From a virus, in IMG/VR virus record IMGVR_UViG_3300018411_000022, positions 17,026 through 81,025 of that record: DNA of 64,000 nt; one strand, given 5' to 3'. A program made the translations under genes and the position numbers. The notes under the pieces were generated by a model. The model was not told the origin of the DNA and did not search any database. It saw only the letters and a list, made by a program, of their open reading frames with translations. Positions 1-7,857 of this stretch are shown one piece after another (within the stretch, counting starts at the first letter, position 1; each line of letters opens with the position of its first letter).

Positions 1-282
1 ATCTTCCTCTTTTCCTCGTTGTGTTGCTGGGCGTATTGTAAGCAATTGCAAAAGTCCAAGCTGGTTGATCCCCACTACGAGCAGCGACAGTACAGCACGA
101 TGATCAACACATTAGCTTCGGTGGGTTATTCGCAAGCGGTGTGCGAAGACTTGATTGCTCGAACGAACCTACACCCCCATGCCAAGGCTGTTCTGACCCA
201 ACAGTATCGGAACAGTTTGGTAGAAGAAACTCTGGTGGTGTATCCGTTTAACGCCGAAGCCCAACAAGCGACGGTTCATTGA
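1..282 (+). CDS. Hypothetical protein, 5' end outside window
   Basis: The frame is open at the window edge, so the N-terminus is missing and 93 codons are visible. The first visible residues (IFLFSSLCCW) are hydrophobic and could be the end of a membrane segment; the rest is charged and probably helical. I recognise no domain. The gene ends just before a strong hairpin and meets the next gene tail to tail. It could be a small membrane protein, but this is only a reading of composition. Confidence 0.55.
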   Translation: MFLFSSLCCWAYCKQLQKSKLVDPHYEQRQYSTMINTLASVGYSQAVCEDLIARTNLHPHAKAVLTQQYRNSLVEETLVVYPFNAEAQQATVH

Positions 283-293
283 CGACATAAAGG

Positions 294-334
294 CTCTAGG
301 ACTCCTACGGGAGTCCTAGAGTACCTTTTTTTTT
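294..334 (+). terminator. Rho-independent terminator
   Basis: A perfect 12-bp stem (294-305 with 310-321) closes a TACG loop and is followed by a run of ten T. It ends the rightward gene before it. It lies between convergent genes, and the stem could also stop leftward transcripts, although the T-run is only on the rightward side. Confidence 0.85.
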
Positions 335-339
335 GCCGC

Positions 340-1203
340 TTAAATCGAGTAGAACTCGATCACACGCTGTTGAGCACCGGCATCCAGACCTTCGACGGTG
401 CGAGTCAGGTCAACCTGCTTCAGCGCCAGCGCACGGGTTTCACGTACGGCAGTGCCGATAAACAGGTTGAGCAGTCGCTCGAAGTTCTTGCGCTCGTTGG
501 CCGGCAGACGCACGATGTCCATACTGCGGAACGCACGAATCTCGGCGAACAGGGTCTGACGATGTGCAGCGATGAAGTCCAGCAGCAGGTTCAGGTTCTG
601 CGTGAAGTCGCCACCGGTGCTGCGCAGCACGATCTGAATGGTGCGGTAGAGCATCAGTTGTTTGGTGGCTGCGGTTTCGGCCGAAGTCGGAACGTTCGGA
701 GCCATGGTTTTGGCGTAGTCCGCCAGGTTGTTTTCGATGATTTCGCGAGACATGTTGGCCTGATTGAAAGTGACAGGGGTGGGTTTGACCAGAACGTTTT
801 CTTCTGGCATTTCGGGTTCACCGCTTTCTTCAGCAGTAGCTGGAGCTACCGGAGCTTCGGTGACGACCGGTTGAACAGGAGCTTCGATAACCGGAGCCGG
901 AACCGTAGTTTCGACAACAGGGGGTTCTTCACCGGACTCGTCCGAAGGTGCATCGATCTGTTCGTCAGACGACTCGCCGGGAGCTGTGTCTTCTTCACCG
1001 CCCGCTTCTTCGACCACGAACTTGGCAATCACGAAAGCCTTAACGCTGTCGATGTCATCGGTGTTTTCGAAACCAAAGCGCGCGATGCACTCGCGGGAGA
1101 CGGTGCGATTGCTGGCTTGGCCGCTCGGACTGGCTTCGCCACGGGCCCACGCCAACAGTTCTTCGTCGGTCCATTGTGCAGCCGGTTTGTTGATACTGGT
1201 CAT
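340..1203 (-). CDS. Hypothetical protein with Pro/Glu/Val-rich linker
   Basis: The protein has 287 residues. An N-terminal part (about 1-75, with WTDEELLAWARGE) is joined by a low-complexity, acidic, Pro/Glu/Val-rich linker (about 75-145) to a helical C-terminal domain (about 150-287). The ATG follows AGGAGCG, and the stop codon of the upstream endonuclease gene lies only 13 bases before it, so the two are translated from one leftward transcript with the beta-prime gene. I do not recognise a family. A virion or polymerase-associated role is possible from the neighbours, but nothing in the sequence proves it. Confidence 0.75.
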   Translation of the reverse strand: MTSINKPAAQWTDEELLAWARGEASPSGQASNRTVSRECIARFGFENTDDIDSVKAFVIAKFVVEEAGGEEDTAPGESSDEQIDAPSDESGEEPPVVETTVPAPVIEAPVQPVVTEAPVAPATAEESGEPEMPEENVLVKPTPVTFNQANMSREIIENNLADYAKTMAPNVPTSAETAATKQLMLYRTIQIVLRSTGGDFTQNLNLLLDFIAAHRQTLFAEIRAFRSMDIVRLPANERKNFERLLNLFIGTAVRETRALALKQVDLTRTVEGLDAGAQQRVIEFYSI

Positions 1204-1216
1204 GTAACGCTCCTAA

Positions 1217-2035
1217 TTAAAGGTATTGATAACTTGGCCAATCGTCAGACTTAACCCGACGATAAATGAGGTGTGTAGCGAGATTCAGTTGCTTAGAAGC
1301 AGCTACCACGCTGTCATAAATGGTGCCGTCGATAGACACTTTTTTACTAGCCCCCGAAACGCTGGGGTCGCGCATCCGTCCTTCAGCCCACAGTTTCTTG
1401 GCTAGAGTACTCCTACGAGCTTTCTCTTCTTCAGAGAAGATCTCTCCACGAGTTCCTTTAGCACACATGTATTTATTCAACAACAAAGGGTTGTCAAGGG
1501 CATCGGCAATCATTTTCTCTTCAAGAAACCGGGCATGCGTTATCGGATGGGCGAGAATAATATCCCACTTTAATAACGAGGAGTCGGGTTTTTCATTAAA
1601 GAGTTCCTGAAGCTTCTGACACATGTGTTTACCCTTGTGCAACGTAGACTCATGTACCCTTTTGCGTTGGGCGAAGTCTTTGCTACTCCCAATGTAGAAA
1701 TAGCCACTGGGTAAGTGTGTGATACGATACACAACACATACGTTTAAAGCGTTACGTTGGTTGAGCAACAAAGGGTCGGAATAATGTTTGACTACCATAT
1801 CCCGTTTAAGCTTCTGTGCCTCCTCTATACTGAAACATGGTTTGACTTCAGTATTCAATACAGGACTTTCATTAAACAGTTCTTGGAGTTTTTTGTTGTT
1901 ATGAAAATTATTATTGAGTCTTCTCAAGTCTTCGGTAACTGTTCGGTAGACATCTTCACTGACACCAATGTAAAACGCCCCGCTGTCTTGATGTGTTTGG
2001 ATGTAAAGTCCAGCAACTTTAGCACGTTTAGACAT
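1217..2035 (-). CDS. Tandem GIY-YIG homing-type endonuclease
   Basis: The 272-residue protein holds two GIY-YIG-like modules. The second (about 101-190) is complete, with VYRITH and FYIGSS strands, a KRVHES segment and a glutamate pair in RFLEEKMI (around 172) that fits the catalytic acid. The first (about 10-95, LYIQTH, FYIGVS) has Lys-Arg where those glutamates should be and is probably inactive. The C-terminal 40 residues (IDGTIYDSVVAASKQL) resemble a NUMOD1 DNA-binding helix-turn-helix. It is a free-standing mobile endonuclease inserted between the polymerase fragment and the next gene. The start codon lies directly beneath a long hairpin that hides the only Shine-Dalgarno-like GGTGG. Confidence 0.85.
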   Translation of the reverse strand: MSKRAKVAGLYIQTHQDSGAFYIGVSEDVYRTVTEDLRRLNNNFHNNKKLQELFNESPVLNTEVKPCFSIEEAQKLKRDMVVKHYSDPLLLNQRNALNVCVVYRITHLPSGYFYIGSSKDFAQRKRVHESTLHKGKHMCQKLQELFNEKPDSSLLKWDIILAHPITHARFLEEKMIADALDNPLLLNKYMCAKGTRGEIFSEEEKARRSTLAKKLWAEGRMRDPSVSGASKKVSIDGTIYDSVVAASKQLNLATHLIYRRVKSDDWPSYQYL

Positions 2036-2039
2036 GATT

Positions 2040-2080
2040 GAGTACCACCGTATGAAGTTTTAATTCATACAATGGTACTC
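2040..2080 (-). promoter_or_regulatory. RNA hairpin covering the endonuclease ribosome-binding site
   Basis: Arms 2040-2056 and 2064-2080 form a 17-bp stem with a 7-base loop in leftward RNA. Two positions pair only as G-U wobbles on that strand and are mismatches on the other, so the fold favours leftward mRNA. It ends four bases before the endonuclease ATG and contains its only Shine-Dalgarno-like sequence. Sequestration of the start site in transcripts from upstream is likely, as is known for T4 homing endonuclease genes. Confidence 0.65.
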
Positions 2081-2110
2081 AAAAATACATAATTACAAGA
2101 AGGATTTCCT

Positions 2111-3406
2111 TTAGGATATGCTCTTCTTGAAGTCATATCTTGAAGTTGTCAACTGCTTACCGTGCATTGCGCTCATGAAGATATACATCATCTGCGACCC
2201 TAGGTCAGCCGCCAGCAAACCCAACGCCGTCGGGTTGATCGCATTGGGATTGCCCATGCAACGCTGGCAGAAACCCGTCTTAGGCGTCTTGCACAACATT
2301 GGTGAGCGCACTGTGACTTTTTTACCAATCTGAGATTTGGCGTAGTCTTCAGTGATCTCCTCAGAACCTTGCGGCGTTACCCGATAAAAGCCCACAAACT
2401 TTTTGAAGTTGTGCTCGGTGAATTCTTTCTCCCAACCCAACTTGCTACCACAGTCCTGTTCGGTGATGGTGGTGTTCTGGAAGACTCGTCCCAAGAACTT
2501 CACTGCCTCGCCGCCCAAGGCGGTATCACGACCGCGGTTGTAAGAACCTTCCCGGAGCGAGTTGATCATGTCGGGCATCTTGTCGACATCCCAACCTTCA
2601 TTCAGGCTGTTGACCACCAGAGTGGCCTTGGTGCCGTCTTGGAAGCCCATCTCGGCGCCGTGCATCAGGTGCATGCGTTTACGAACCACACCGTAGGATT
2701 TATTCTCCTTCACGAAGAACCCATCACCCCCGTCGGGATCAGATTTCATCCACCCCTTATCCAGAGCAATGAGTTCAGCCTCCATCTTAGCAATGACGGC
2801 CGGGTCCCAGAGACGATCTTTGTTCTTCTCAAGAAGTTCTGCTCGCAACTTACGAGCATCTGGGTGAGTGGTCAACATGCGCTTGGTCGCCGAAGGCACA
2901 CACAATTGAGTGAACCCCGAAATACCAAAGATGGCCTTGTTGAACTTGCGGTAATCATCCGGATAAATCAGCTTAGGATCACGCTCCCCGTTTTCCGGAT
3001 AGTCGGCCATCAAAGGACGAATCTTGTTCTGTACAGCGCCAGGCGTGAGCTTACCTGTCATGAACTCGATCCGATCACCCAAGGCGTAGACCAACACATA
3101 GAAGTTGAAGAAGACGTTTCCAACCGGTACGTTCATTGCCTTTTTGCAATTGGGTACCAAGGCGGGAGTGATGTCCACTCGATCCGTGAACCGGAATAAG
3201 GGTTCTTGGGGTTGGGCATCATCAATAGTGATCAGGTTCTCAGGGTTCTCCGGATCAACAAAGACGGTGTTCTTTTCCGTACGCAGAAGAGCATAGGGGT
3301 AACGTTCTTCCGGACCCTGCGTCACACTGAAGACAGACAGAGCCCACGATTTCTTGCGATATGCGCCTGCGTTAAGCGCTGCAAAAAGGTAATCAAGCTT
3401 GTTCAT
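2111..3406 (-). CDS. RNA polymerase beta-prime fragment (bridge helix, Zn site, start of trigger loop)
   Basis: This 431-residue protein matches the middle-to-late part of a bacterial-type beta-prime subunit. Residues 282-310 (SLREGSYNRGRDTALGG) fit the bridge helix. Cys319 in TEQDCG plus Cys372, Cys380 and Cys383 (RSPMLC, GFCQRC) match the four cysteines of the second beta-prime zinc site. Residues 395-420 (ALGLLAADLGSQ, AMHGKQ) fit the first trigger-loop helix. The protein stops there. The catalytic NADFDGD motif is absent, so the other parts of beta-prime must be separate genes, as in phiKZ-type virion or non-virion polymerases. The ATG overlaps the end of the upstream gene by 14 bases, indicating coupled translation. 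Confidence 0.85.
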   Translation of the reverse strand: MNKLDYLFAALNAGAYRKKSWALSVFSVTQGPEERYPYALLRTEKNTVFVDPENPENLITIDDAQPQEPLFRFTDRVDITPALVPNCKKAMNVPVGNVFFNFYVLVYALGDRIEFMTGKLTPGAVQNKIRPLMADYPENGERDPKLIYPDDYRKFNKAIFGISGFTQLCVPSATKRMLTTHPDARKLRAELLEKNKDRLWDPAVIAKMEAELIALDKGWMKSDPDGGDGFFVKENKSYGVVRKRMHLMHGAEMGFQDGTKATLVVNSLNEGWDVDKMPDMINSLREGSYNRGRDTALGGEAVKFLGRVFQNTTITEQDCGSKLGWEKEFTEHNFKKFVGFYRVTPQGSEEITEDYAKSQIGKKVTVRSPMLCKTPKTGFCQRCMGNPNAINPTALGLLAADLGSQMMYIFMSAMHGKQLTTSRYDFKKSIS

Positions 3407-4247
3407 GAGTTACCGCCGAGAGGATTTCGCGCACCTGTTCCATTACTCGAATGATCAGGGGCAACTTAAGGAAGGTGTCTTCAACCACTTCTTCACTGAC
3501 ACGAAGTAGGTCGGCATCGGCCACATCAGAAGCCAAGATAAAGGCCATGAGTTGCAAAGCCAGTTCGGAGACGTTGCGATCCAACATCGGATCGGCGACA
3601 CGTTTTTCTTCGTAGTACGTCCGAAACGCTTCGGCCATGCTGGCAACCGGTAGATTGATCTTACCCCCAGCATCTACGTAGGCCAACAGCCACGGGTCTT
3701 TCAACTGACTGGTACAACTTTTAATACGTACCACTTTTCCAGTGCGTTGAACGGTGGGGGTATCAAACCCATCGTCTACTTTATGAACGGTGGTCAGCAA
3801 ACGCTTCAGGAGCGCCGGGTTGACGTTATCGAGATGAAGCAGTAGATCTTCCACAGTAAACTCGGAAGTCAGCTCCACGAGCGCTGCGAGCCGCTCCTCG
3901 GGCGATTCTTCGGACAGACAGATGGCTTCGATGGTCTCAACGTCATCAAAGTCGTCCAAGGTGTTGATGCTGCGGATAATAGCGGTGGCTTGTTTAAGAC
4001 CAAAGGTCTCATTTAAGAACACACCAAATTGGTTGAGGGTCGATTCCAACAAGTTTTTAATGTAGGCGTCGATCTCACTGACCACTTGGTCGCGACCAAT
4101 TTCGCCCTCTTGACTGATCAGACCTTCCAGTTGAACAATGTGCATACTGATCCCGGAGTCCAGAATAACCTGGACGGCATCCACATACACTGCAGTCAAT
4201 TCAGGTGTGATCACCGTACCTAGGAATTCTTCAATTTCTTCTACCAC
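3393..4247 (-). CDS. Hypothetical acidic helical protein upstream of beta-prime fragment
   Basis: The 284-residue protein starts with GTG behind a good CCGGAGG site. It is acidic and predicted mostly helical throughout, with repeated Leu/Val/Glu patterns, and has no signal peptide or membrane segment. No catalytic motif is visible. It is the first gene of the leftward operon and overlaps the polymerase fragment, so a role with that enzyme or in the virion is reasonable but unproven. Confidence 0.75.
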   Translation of the reverse strand: MVEEIEEFLGTVITPELTAVYVDAVQVILDSGISMHIVQLEGLISQEGEIGRDQVVSEIDAYIKNLLESTLNQFGVFLNETFGLKQATAIIRSINTLDDFDDVETIEAICLSEESPEERLAALVELTSEFTVEDLLLHLDNVNPALLKRLLTTVHKVDDGFDTPTVQRTGKVVRIKSCTSQLKDPWLLAYVDAGGKINLPVASMAEAFRTYYEEKRVADPMLDRNVSELALQLMAFILASDVADADLLRVSEEVVEDTFLKLPLIIRVMEQVREILSAVTHEQA

Positions 4248-4351
4248 AATAGACCTCCGGTTAAATAATACGACCTTCCCAAATTATACGAGACCATGCT
4301 CGAAAATTGTTCCCGAGCCCACGAATCAATTTACAAAAGGCGGAATACGTT

Positions 4352-4801
4352 ATGTCCCGTAAGCACAACCCTTCCTACGTCAAGCGTGGGCCGAACAGTC
4401 TTAAAGAGCTGATTCAGGAGCGCAAAGACTTCGAAAACATCTGGAATGATCTGAGCCATTTGCAAGCTCAGTGCTTCCAGCTGAACCAGTCGCCCACACA
4501 TGTGGTTGCTCTTCTGCGCAATCAGGAACTGGTGGCACGCGTTGCGGATAAAGCTTCGCTGATGCAACTGGCTAATACGCTGAATCGCGACGTTCAGGAT
4601 TTCAGCACACGACTGAATCAACTGAACGCTGCAGTCGATCAACACCGTGGTGGTGTAGTCGACTTGCCTAAGCTGGCCCTCCTGATGGATGTGGCACAGG
4701 CCTACGATCAGTGGATCACGTCATATCAATTGGTCGTGGTGCCGACTGCTATACAGATCACCGACCTCTTCAACCAACTCAATCAGAACCCGCAGGTGTA
4801 A
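4352..4801 (+). CDS. Hypothetical helical protein
   Basis: I place the start at the ATG encoding MSRKHNPSYV, which has AAAGGCGG upstream; an in-frame upstream extension lacks a ribosome site. The 149 residues are rich in Leu, Gln and Asn and probably form helical bundles (for example residues 20-110). It is the first gene of a rightward operon and sits two bases from the next gene. The pairing with that large gene suggests a tail or virion role, but I recognise no family. Confidence 0.7.
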   Translation: MSRKHNPSYVKRGPNSLKELIQERKDFENIWNDLSHLQAQCFQLNQSPTHVVALLRNQELVARVADKASLMQLANTLNRDVQDFSTRLNQLNAAVDQHRGGVVDLPKLALLMDVAQAYDQWITSYQLVVVPTAIQITDLFNQLNQNPQV

Positions 4802-4803
4802 CA

Positions 4804-6321
4804 ATGTCTGAGAACGAACTGCCAACACCCGAGAACGCATCCGAAGAAGGTGCCGAGAACACCTTGAACTCGAAGTCAACCAGCGACTACGCCCCCAAAG
4901 CGGTTAACCTCAATGTTCGTCTTCAGTACCCCATCGACAAACCGTATTCCGGTGCCGATGCCAAAGCGATCTTCGCAGACCCCAACCTACACCTGACGTT
5001 CATAAACGGTACGCTGGGCGATCTGAAAGAAACGGGTGACAACCACCCGAACATCGAGGTCGAAGGCGATGCCGGTACTCGCCGTTGGGTCGAATCGCTC
5101 GAACGTGGTTCTGCCAACCTGCTGCGCAACGAACCCTTCCAAGCAGCGCTGGACCAAGAAGGCGGTGACTGGCAACAGACCGTTGAATCGGCTGGTCAGC
5201 CCATGGGCATCTCCCGTCCGCGCTTTGCAGAGTCCGGCACTGTCCTGACTGGCGAGCGTGCTGTCATGCGCATGACGGCTGCGCTGGGTTTGGGTACCAT
5301 CCACCAAGTACCGCTGTGGCATACTGGTATCTGGGTCAGTTTCAAAGCGCCGTCTGAAGCGTCGATCCTCGAACTGGAGCGTCGTGTCGGTTCGGCAAAA
5401 GTGACGCTGGGTCGTATGACCAACGGTCTGGTGTTTTCGAACACCGCGGTTCACCTGATCAACGATCTGCTGGATTTTGCACTCCAGCACGTCTACGACA
5501 CCAACGCCAAAGAAATGTCGCCCAAGTACTTGGAAAGCATTGTGTTGGTGACCGATATCCCGTTGATCCTTTGGGGTCTGGCATCGGCCATCTACCCGAA
5601 CGGTTACCCGTATTCGCGTGGCTGTATCAACACCGAGAAGGTCTGTAACCATGTGTTCGAAGCCCTGCTGAATCTCAGCAAGCTGATGTGGACCAACCGT
5701 GCGGCGCTATCGGAATGGCAAACCAAGCGCATGACTCAGCGCAAGGCGCGGATGTCCGACGAAGACCTCAAGCGCTACGCCGAAGAGCACAAGTACAACA
5801 AAGAACGTCGGGTGTCCATCACCGACCAAATCGCCATCACTCTGGCGGTCCCAACCATTGAACAGTACTACAATTCGGGCAACGCCTGGATTGCCAACAT
5901 CATCAAGGTGATGGAAGGTGCGTTCGGTGAAAACATCCGTGGCGATGAGCGCGATGCCTACATCACCAACCAGGGGCGTTTGACCAACCTGCGTCAGTAC
6001 GGCCACTGGGTGAAGGAAGTGCATATCGAAGAGGCAGAGATCGGCACTGACCGTGACACGATCGAAAACCTCATGGGTGTGTTGACCGCCGATGAAGAGA
6101 CCCGCACCACCACCTTGGCAGCAGTGAGCGAGTACATCAACTCGGTGACTATTTCGGTGATTGGTCTGCCCAAACATGAGTGTCCGGTGTGTAAGGCCAA
6201 CCAGGTTAAGGAAGAGGAAGCCCAGTTCAGTCCGTACGTCGTACCGATTGATGTGGCGCAAGTTTTTTTTACCCTACTCAACCAACGCATCTACAAGGTA
6301 CTCATAAAGTCCTCCCTTTAA
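4804..6321 (+). CDS. Putative tail/baseplate assembly protein with C-terminal zinc knuckle
   Basis: The start is the ATG for MSENELPTP, two bases after the previous stop. The 505-residue product has an acidic, disordered N-terminus (about 1-50), a long alpha/beta middle (PLWHTGIWVSF, SYPYS-type turns), and near the C-terminus a CPVCK pair followed by VPIDVAQVFFTLLNQRI. A Cys pair followed by an FF-L segment recalls phage baseplate hub proteins of the T4_baseplate type; this is a weak resemblance. Eight T residues (6263-6270) lie near the 3' end, and a -1 shift there would fuse the product to the downstream frame. Confidence 0.65.
   Translation: MSENELPTPENASEEGAENTLNSKSTSDYAPKAVNLNVRLQYPIDKPYSGADAKAIFADPNLHLTFINGTLGDLKETGDNHPNIEVEGDAGTRRWVESLERGSANLLRNEPFQAALDQEGGDWQQTVESAGQPMGISRPRFAESGTVLTGERAVMRMTAALGLGTIHQVPLWHTGIWVSFKAPSEASILELERRVGSAKVTLGRMTNGLVFSNTAVHLINDLLDFALQHVYDTNAKEMSPKYLESIVLVTDIPLILWGLASAIYPNGYPYSRGCINTEKVCNHVFEALLNLSKLMWTNRAALSEWQTKRMTQRKARMSDEDLKRYAEEHKYNKERRVSITDQIAITLAVPTIEQYYNSGNAWIANIIKVMEGAFGENIRGDERDAYITNQGRLTNLRQYGHWVKEVHIEEAEIGTDRDTIENLMGVLTADEETRTTTLAAVSEYINSVTISVIGLPKHECPVCKANQVKEEEAQFSPYVVPIDVAQVFFTLLNQRIYKVLIKSSL
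6263..6270 (+). promoter_or_regulatory. Possible -1 frameshift site (T8 run)
   Basis: The upstream gene reads GTT TTT TTT ACC across this run. Slipping back one base gives TTT TAC CCT and continues without a stop into the downstream frame ending at 6791. The downstream frame has no credible ribosome site of its own. Confidence 0.4.
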
Positions 6322-6350
6322 CCGTTAACCCCGAAGACCAAGACAGCCAC

Positions 6351-6791
6351 GTGTTGTTACCGGGCTTCGGGGCACGGTTTTATAACAAGCCGACCTTGCT
6401 GGATAAAATCCTCGAGCAAGGAAAGCAGTTGGACAATATAGCGGCGCAGGTGGTGATGCGCGATGCCTACGAAACCCAATACGGGATTTGTGATCACGGC
6501 AGCCCATCTGCTAACCCCTTGGCGTTGGTTGAGTATCAGGCAAAAGAAGATGTGTCAGAATACGGGGCGCTTTACCGAACCTTTTATCAGTACCATCTGT
6601 ACGAGGTTCATAAAGAGTGGGGGGTGTCTATTGTGGACTTCCTCAACATGCCCCGCGAGTACTGTGCTTTAATGTTACGAATCTCTTCTGAGAAAGCGGC
6701 TCGCATGACGGCCGAAACTCAAAAGCAAATTCGAGCAGCCCAACAAGCACAGGCCGCCGCTGGTGTGGGTTTAGGAGGCGCGAAGCGATGA
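6351..6791 (+). CDS. Hypothetical protein, possibly the frameshift extension of the previous gene
   Basis: The first possible start is a GTG at 6351 with no Shine-Dalgarno sequence. The frame is open back to 6270 and reads NPEDQDSHVLLPGFG straight into the listed start, so the protein may be made only by a -1 frameshift from the preceding gene. From 6351 it has 146 residues: a compact part with YQYHLYEVHKEWGVSI and a C-terminal Ala/Gln-rich helix (QAQAAAGVGLGG). The layout recalls overlapping tail-assembly chaperones. The family is unknown. Confidence 0.55.
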   Translation: MLLPGFGARFYNKPTLLDKILEQGKQLDNIAAQVVMRDAYETQYGICDHGSPSANPLALVEYQAKEDVSEYGALYRTFYQYHLYEVHKEWGVSIVDFLNMPREYCALMLRISSEKAARMTAETQKQIRAAQQAQAAAGVGLGGAKR

Positions 6792-7246
6792 TCGTGTATG
6801 AAGGCGAAGGGTCCTTGTTTGATACCCGGTTGCAAACTATCACAGCCCCGGTTAACACGGTAGGGGTGATGGGGAATGGGTTGGCATTGGCCATGAAACA
6901 ACGGGTGCGGGGACTCTTTGACTTCTACAAAGATCTGTGTGACAAGGGTGAATTGAAGGTGGGGCAACCCCAACTGTATAAGATCCCAAAGTCACGTCAT
7001 CAGGTCCTATTGTTTCCCACCAAAGCACACTGGAAAAATCCGTCTAAACCAGAGTACGTCATCGAGGGGTTGGATTACCTTGTGGCGAACTATAAAGAGA
7101 TGGGGATCACAGAACTGGGGCTTCCGCCTTTGGGTTGTGGTTATGGGGGGCTTGATTACATTAAGTTCCTCCGCCCCCTACTCCATGAGAAATTGGCGGA
7201 CATTGACCTTCCCGTCCACATCTATCTGTACAACCGCATCCTTTAA
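6788..7246 (+). CDS. DarG-type macrodomain protein (ADP-ribose hydrolase)
   Basis: The 152 residues are a single macrodomain. NTVGVMGNGLAL (23-34) is the ADP-ribose-binding loop, FPTKAHW (77-83) carries the lysine used by DarG and TARG1 to remove ADP-ribose, and LPPLGCGYGGLDY (112-124) is the second phosphate loop. The match is to the DarG macro half, which reverses DNA ADP-ribosylation by DarT; the DarT-binding C-terminal part of DarG is absent. The ATG overlaps the preceding stop and follows GGAGG. A role in undoing host DarT-type defence is inferred. The last gene before a terminator. Confidence 0.85.
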   Translation: MIVYEGEGSLFDTRLQTITAPVNTVGVMGNGLALAMKQRVRGLFDFYKDLCDKGELKVGQPQLYKIPKSRHQVLLFPTKAHWKNPSKPEYVIEGLDYLVANYKEMGITELGLPPLGCGYGGLDYIKFLRPLLHEKLADIDLPVHIYLYNRIL

Positions 7247-7249
7247 GAC

Positions 7250-7283
7250 TCAGGTGGGGTAACTCACCTGATGTTTTTTTTTT
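7250..7283 (+). terminator. Rho-independent terminator
   Basis: A 7-bp stem (7250-7256 with 7265-7271) is followed by a run of ten T at 7274-7283. It separates the macrodomain operon from the early-promoter unit that begins at about 7300. Confidence 0.8.
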
Positions 7284-7296
7284 ATGCCCCTTCCAG

Positions 7297-7322
7297 TAAA
7301 AAGTATTTCAAACCTATATTAC
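7297..7322 (+). promoter_or_regulatory. phiKZ-type early promoter (TATATTAC)
   Basis: TATATTAC at 7315-7322 is preceded by an A-rich stretch and TTTCAAACC. The same arrangement occurs at about 9.3, 25.5 and 54.2 kb. TATATTAC matches the early promoter core described for phiKZ. The gene start is 50 bases downstream. Confidence 0.7.
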
Positions 7323-7371
7323 CCATAGGCAAGTGACATACTTGTTTAAACGCAACGAGGATTAAGCATCC

Positions 7372-7839
7372 ATGTACGTGTTAGTACGTTGTAAAGTAGA
7401 CTTTCTACAACCCACACCAGAACCCGTTTTGCTGAACGCCCCACTCCCATTCCCTTATGCGATGGCCCGTGCTCAGTTGGGTAACATTGAGTTTATGTGC
7501 GAAGTCCCCGAAGGCTTCAATGCACCCGACTATTTTGTTCACCCAATCGCCACGTCTGGCATCACACCTGAGATGTATCAGGCAATGATGACTCGTTACA
7601 TGGGTTGGGGTTTAAAAGCCCCTCAACAGTGGTCAGAGAGCCCGTTTACCAATCAGGACATCGTTTTCTTCGTAGCCAGCGAAGACTGTCGGCCCGTTGT
7701 GGTAGAGGCCAGCACTCCCCAATACGAGAAGCTCTTCTTCCCGCATTTCGAAGGGGTCTCGTTAGTCAAAGCTAAGTCCACCTCCATGGACGCTGTCGTG
7801 TACTATTGGTCAGATTCATTCTGCCACCAAAAACCCTAA
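7372..7839 (+). CDS. Hypothetical early protein
   Basis: First gene after the early promoter, with AACGAGGAT before its ATG. The 155 residues mix alpha and beta and contain many aromatics and prolines (PLPFPYAMARAQ, YYWSDSFCHQ). There is no signal peptide, membrane segment or recognisable motif. Position behind an early promoter suggests a host-takeover or counter-defence role; this is inferred from place only. Confidence 0.7.
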   Translation: MYVLVRCKVDFLQPTPEPVLLNAPLPFPYAMARAQLGNIEFMCEVPEGFNAPDYFVHPIATSGITPEMYQAMMTRYMGWGLKAPQQWSESPFTNQDIVFFVASEDCRPVVVEASTPQYEKLFFPHFEGVSLVKAKSTSMDAVVYYWSDSFCHQKP

Positions 7840-7857
7840 ACGGAAGGAACACACCTC

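Noticed and set aside
370-1254. A rightward open frame of 294 codons
   Set aside because: Antisense to the gene at 340-1203; composition is repetitive and it has no ribosome site.
1204-2111. An intron interrupting the beta-prime gene
   Set aside because: The gene at 340-1203 starts 13 bases after the endonuclease stop and shows no beta-prime sequence, so there is no second exon and no room for intron ends.
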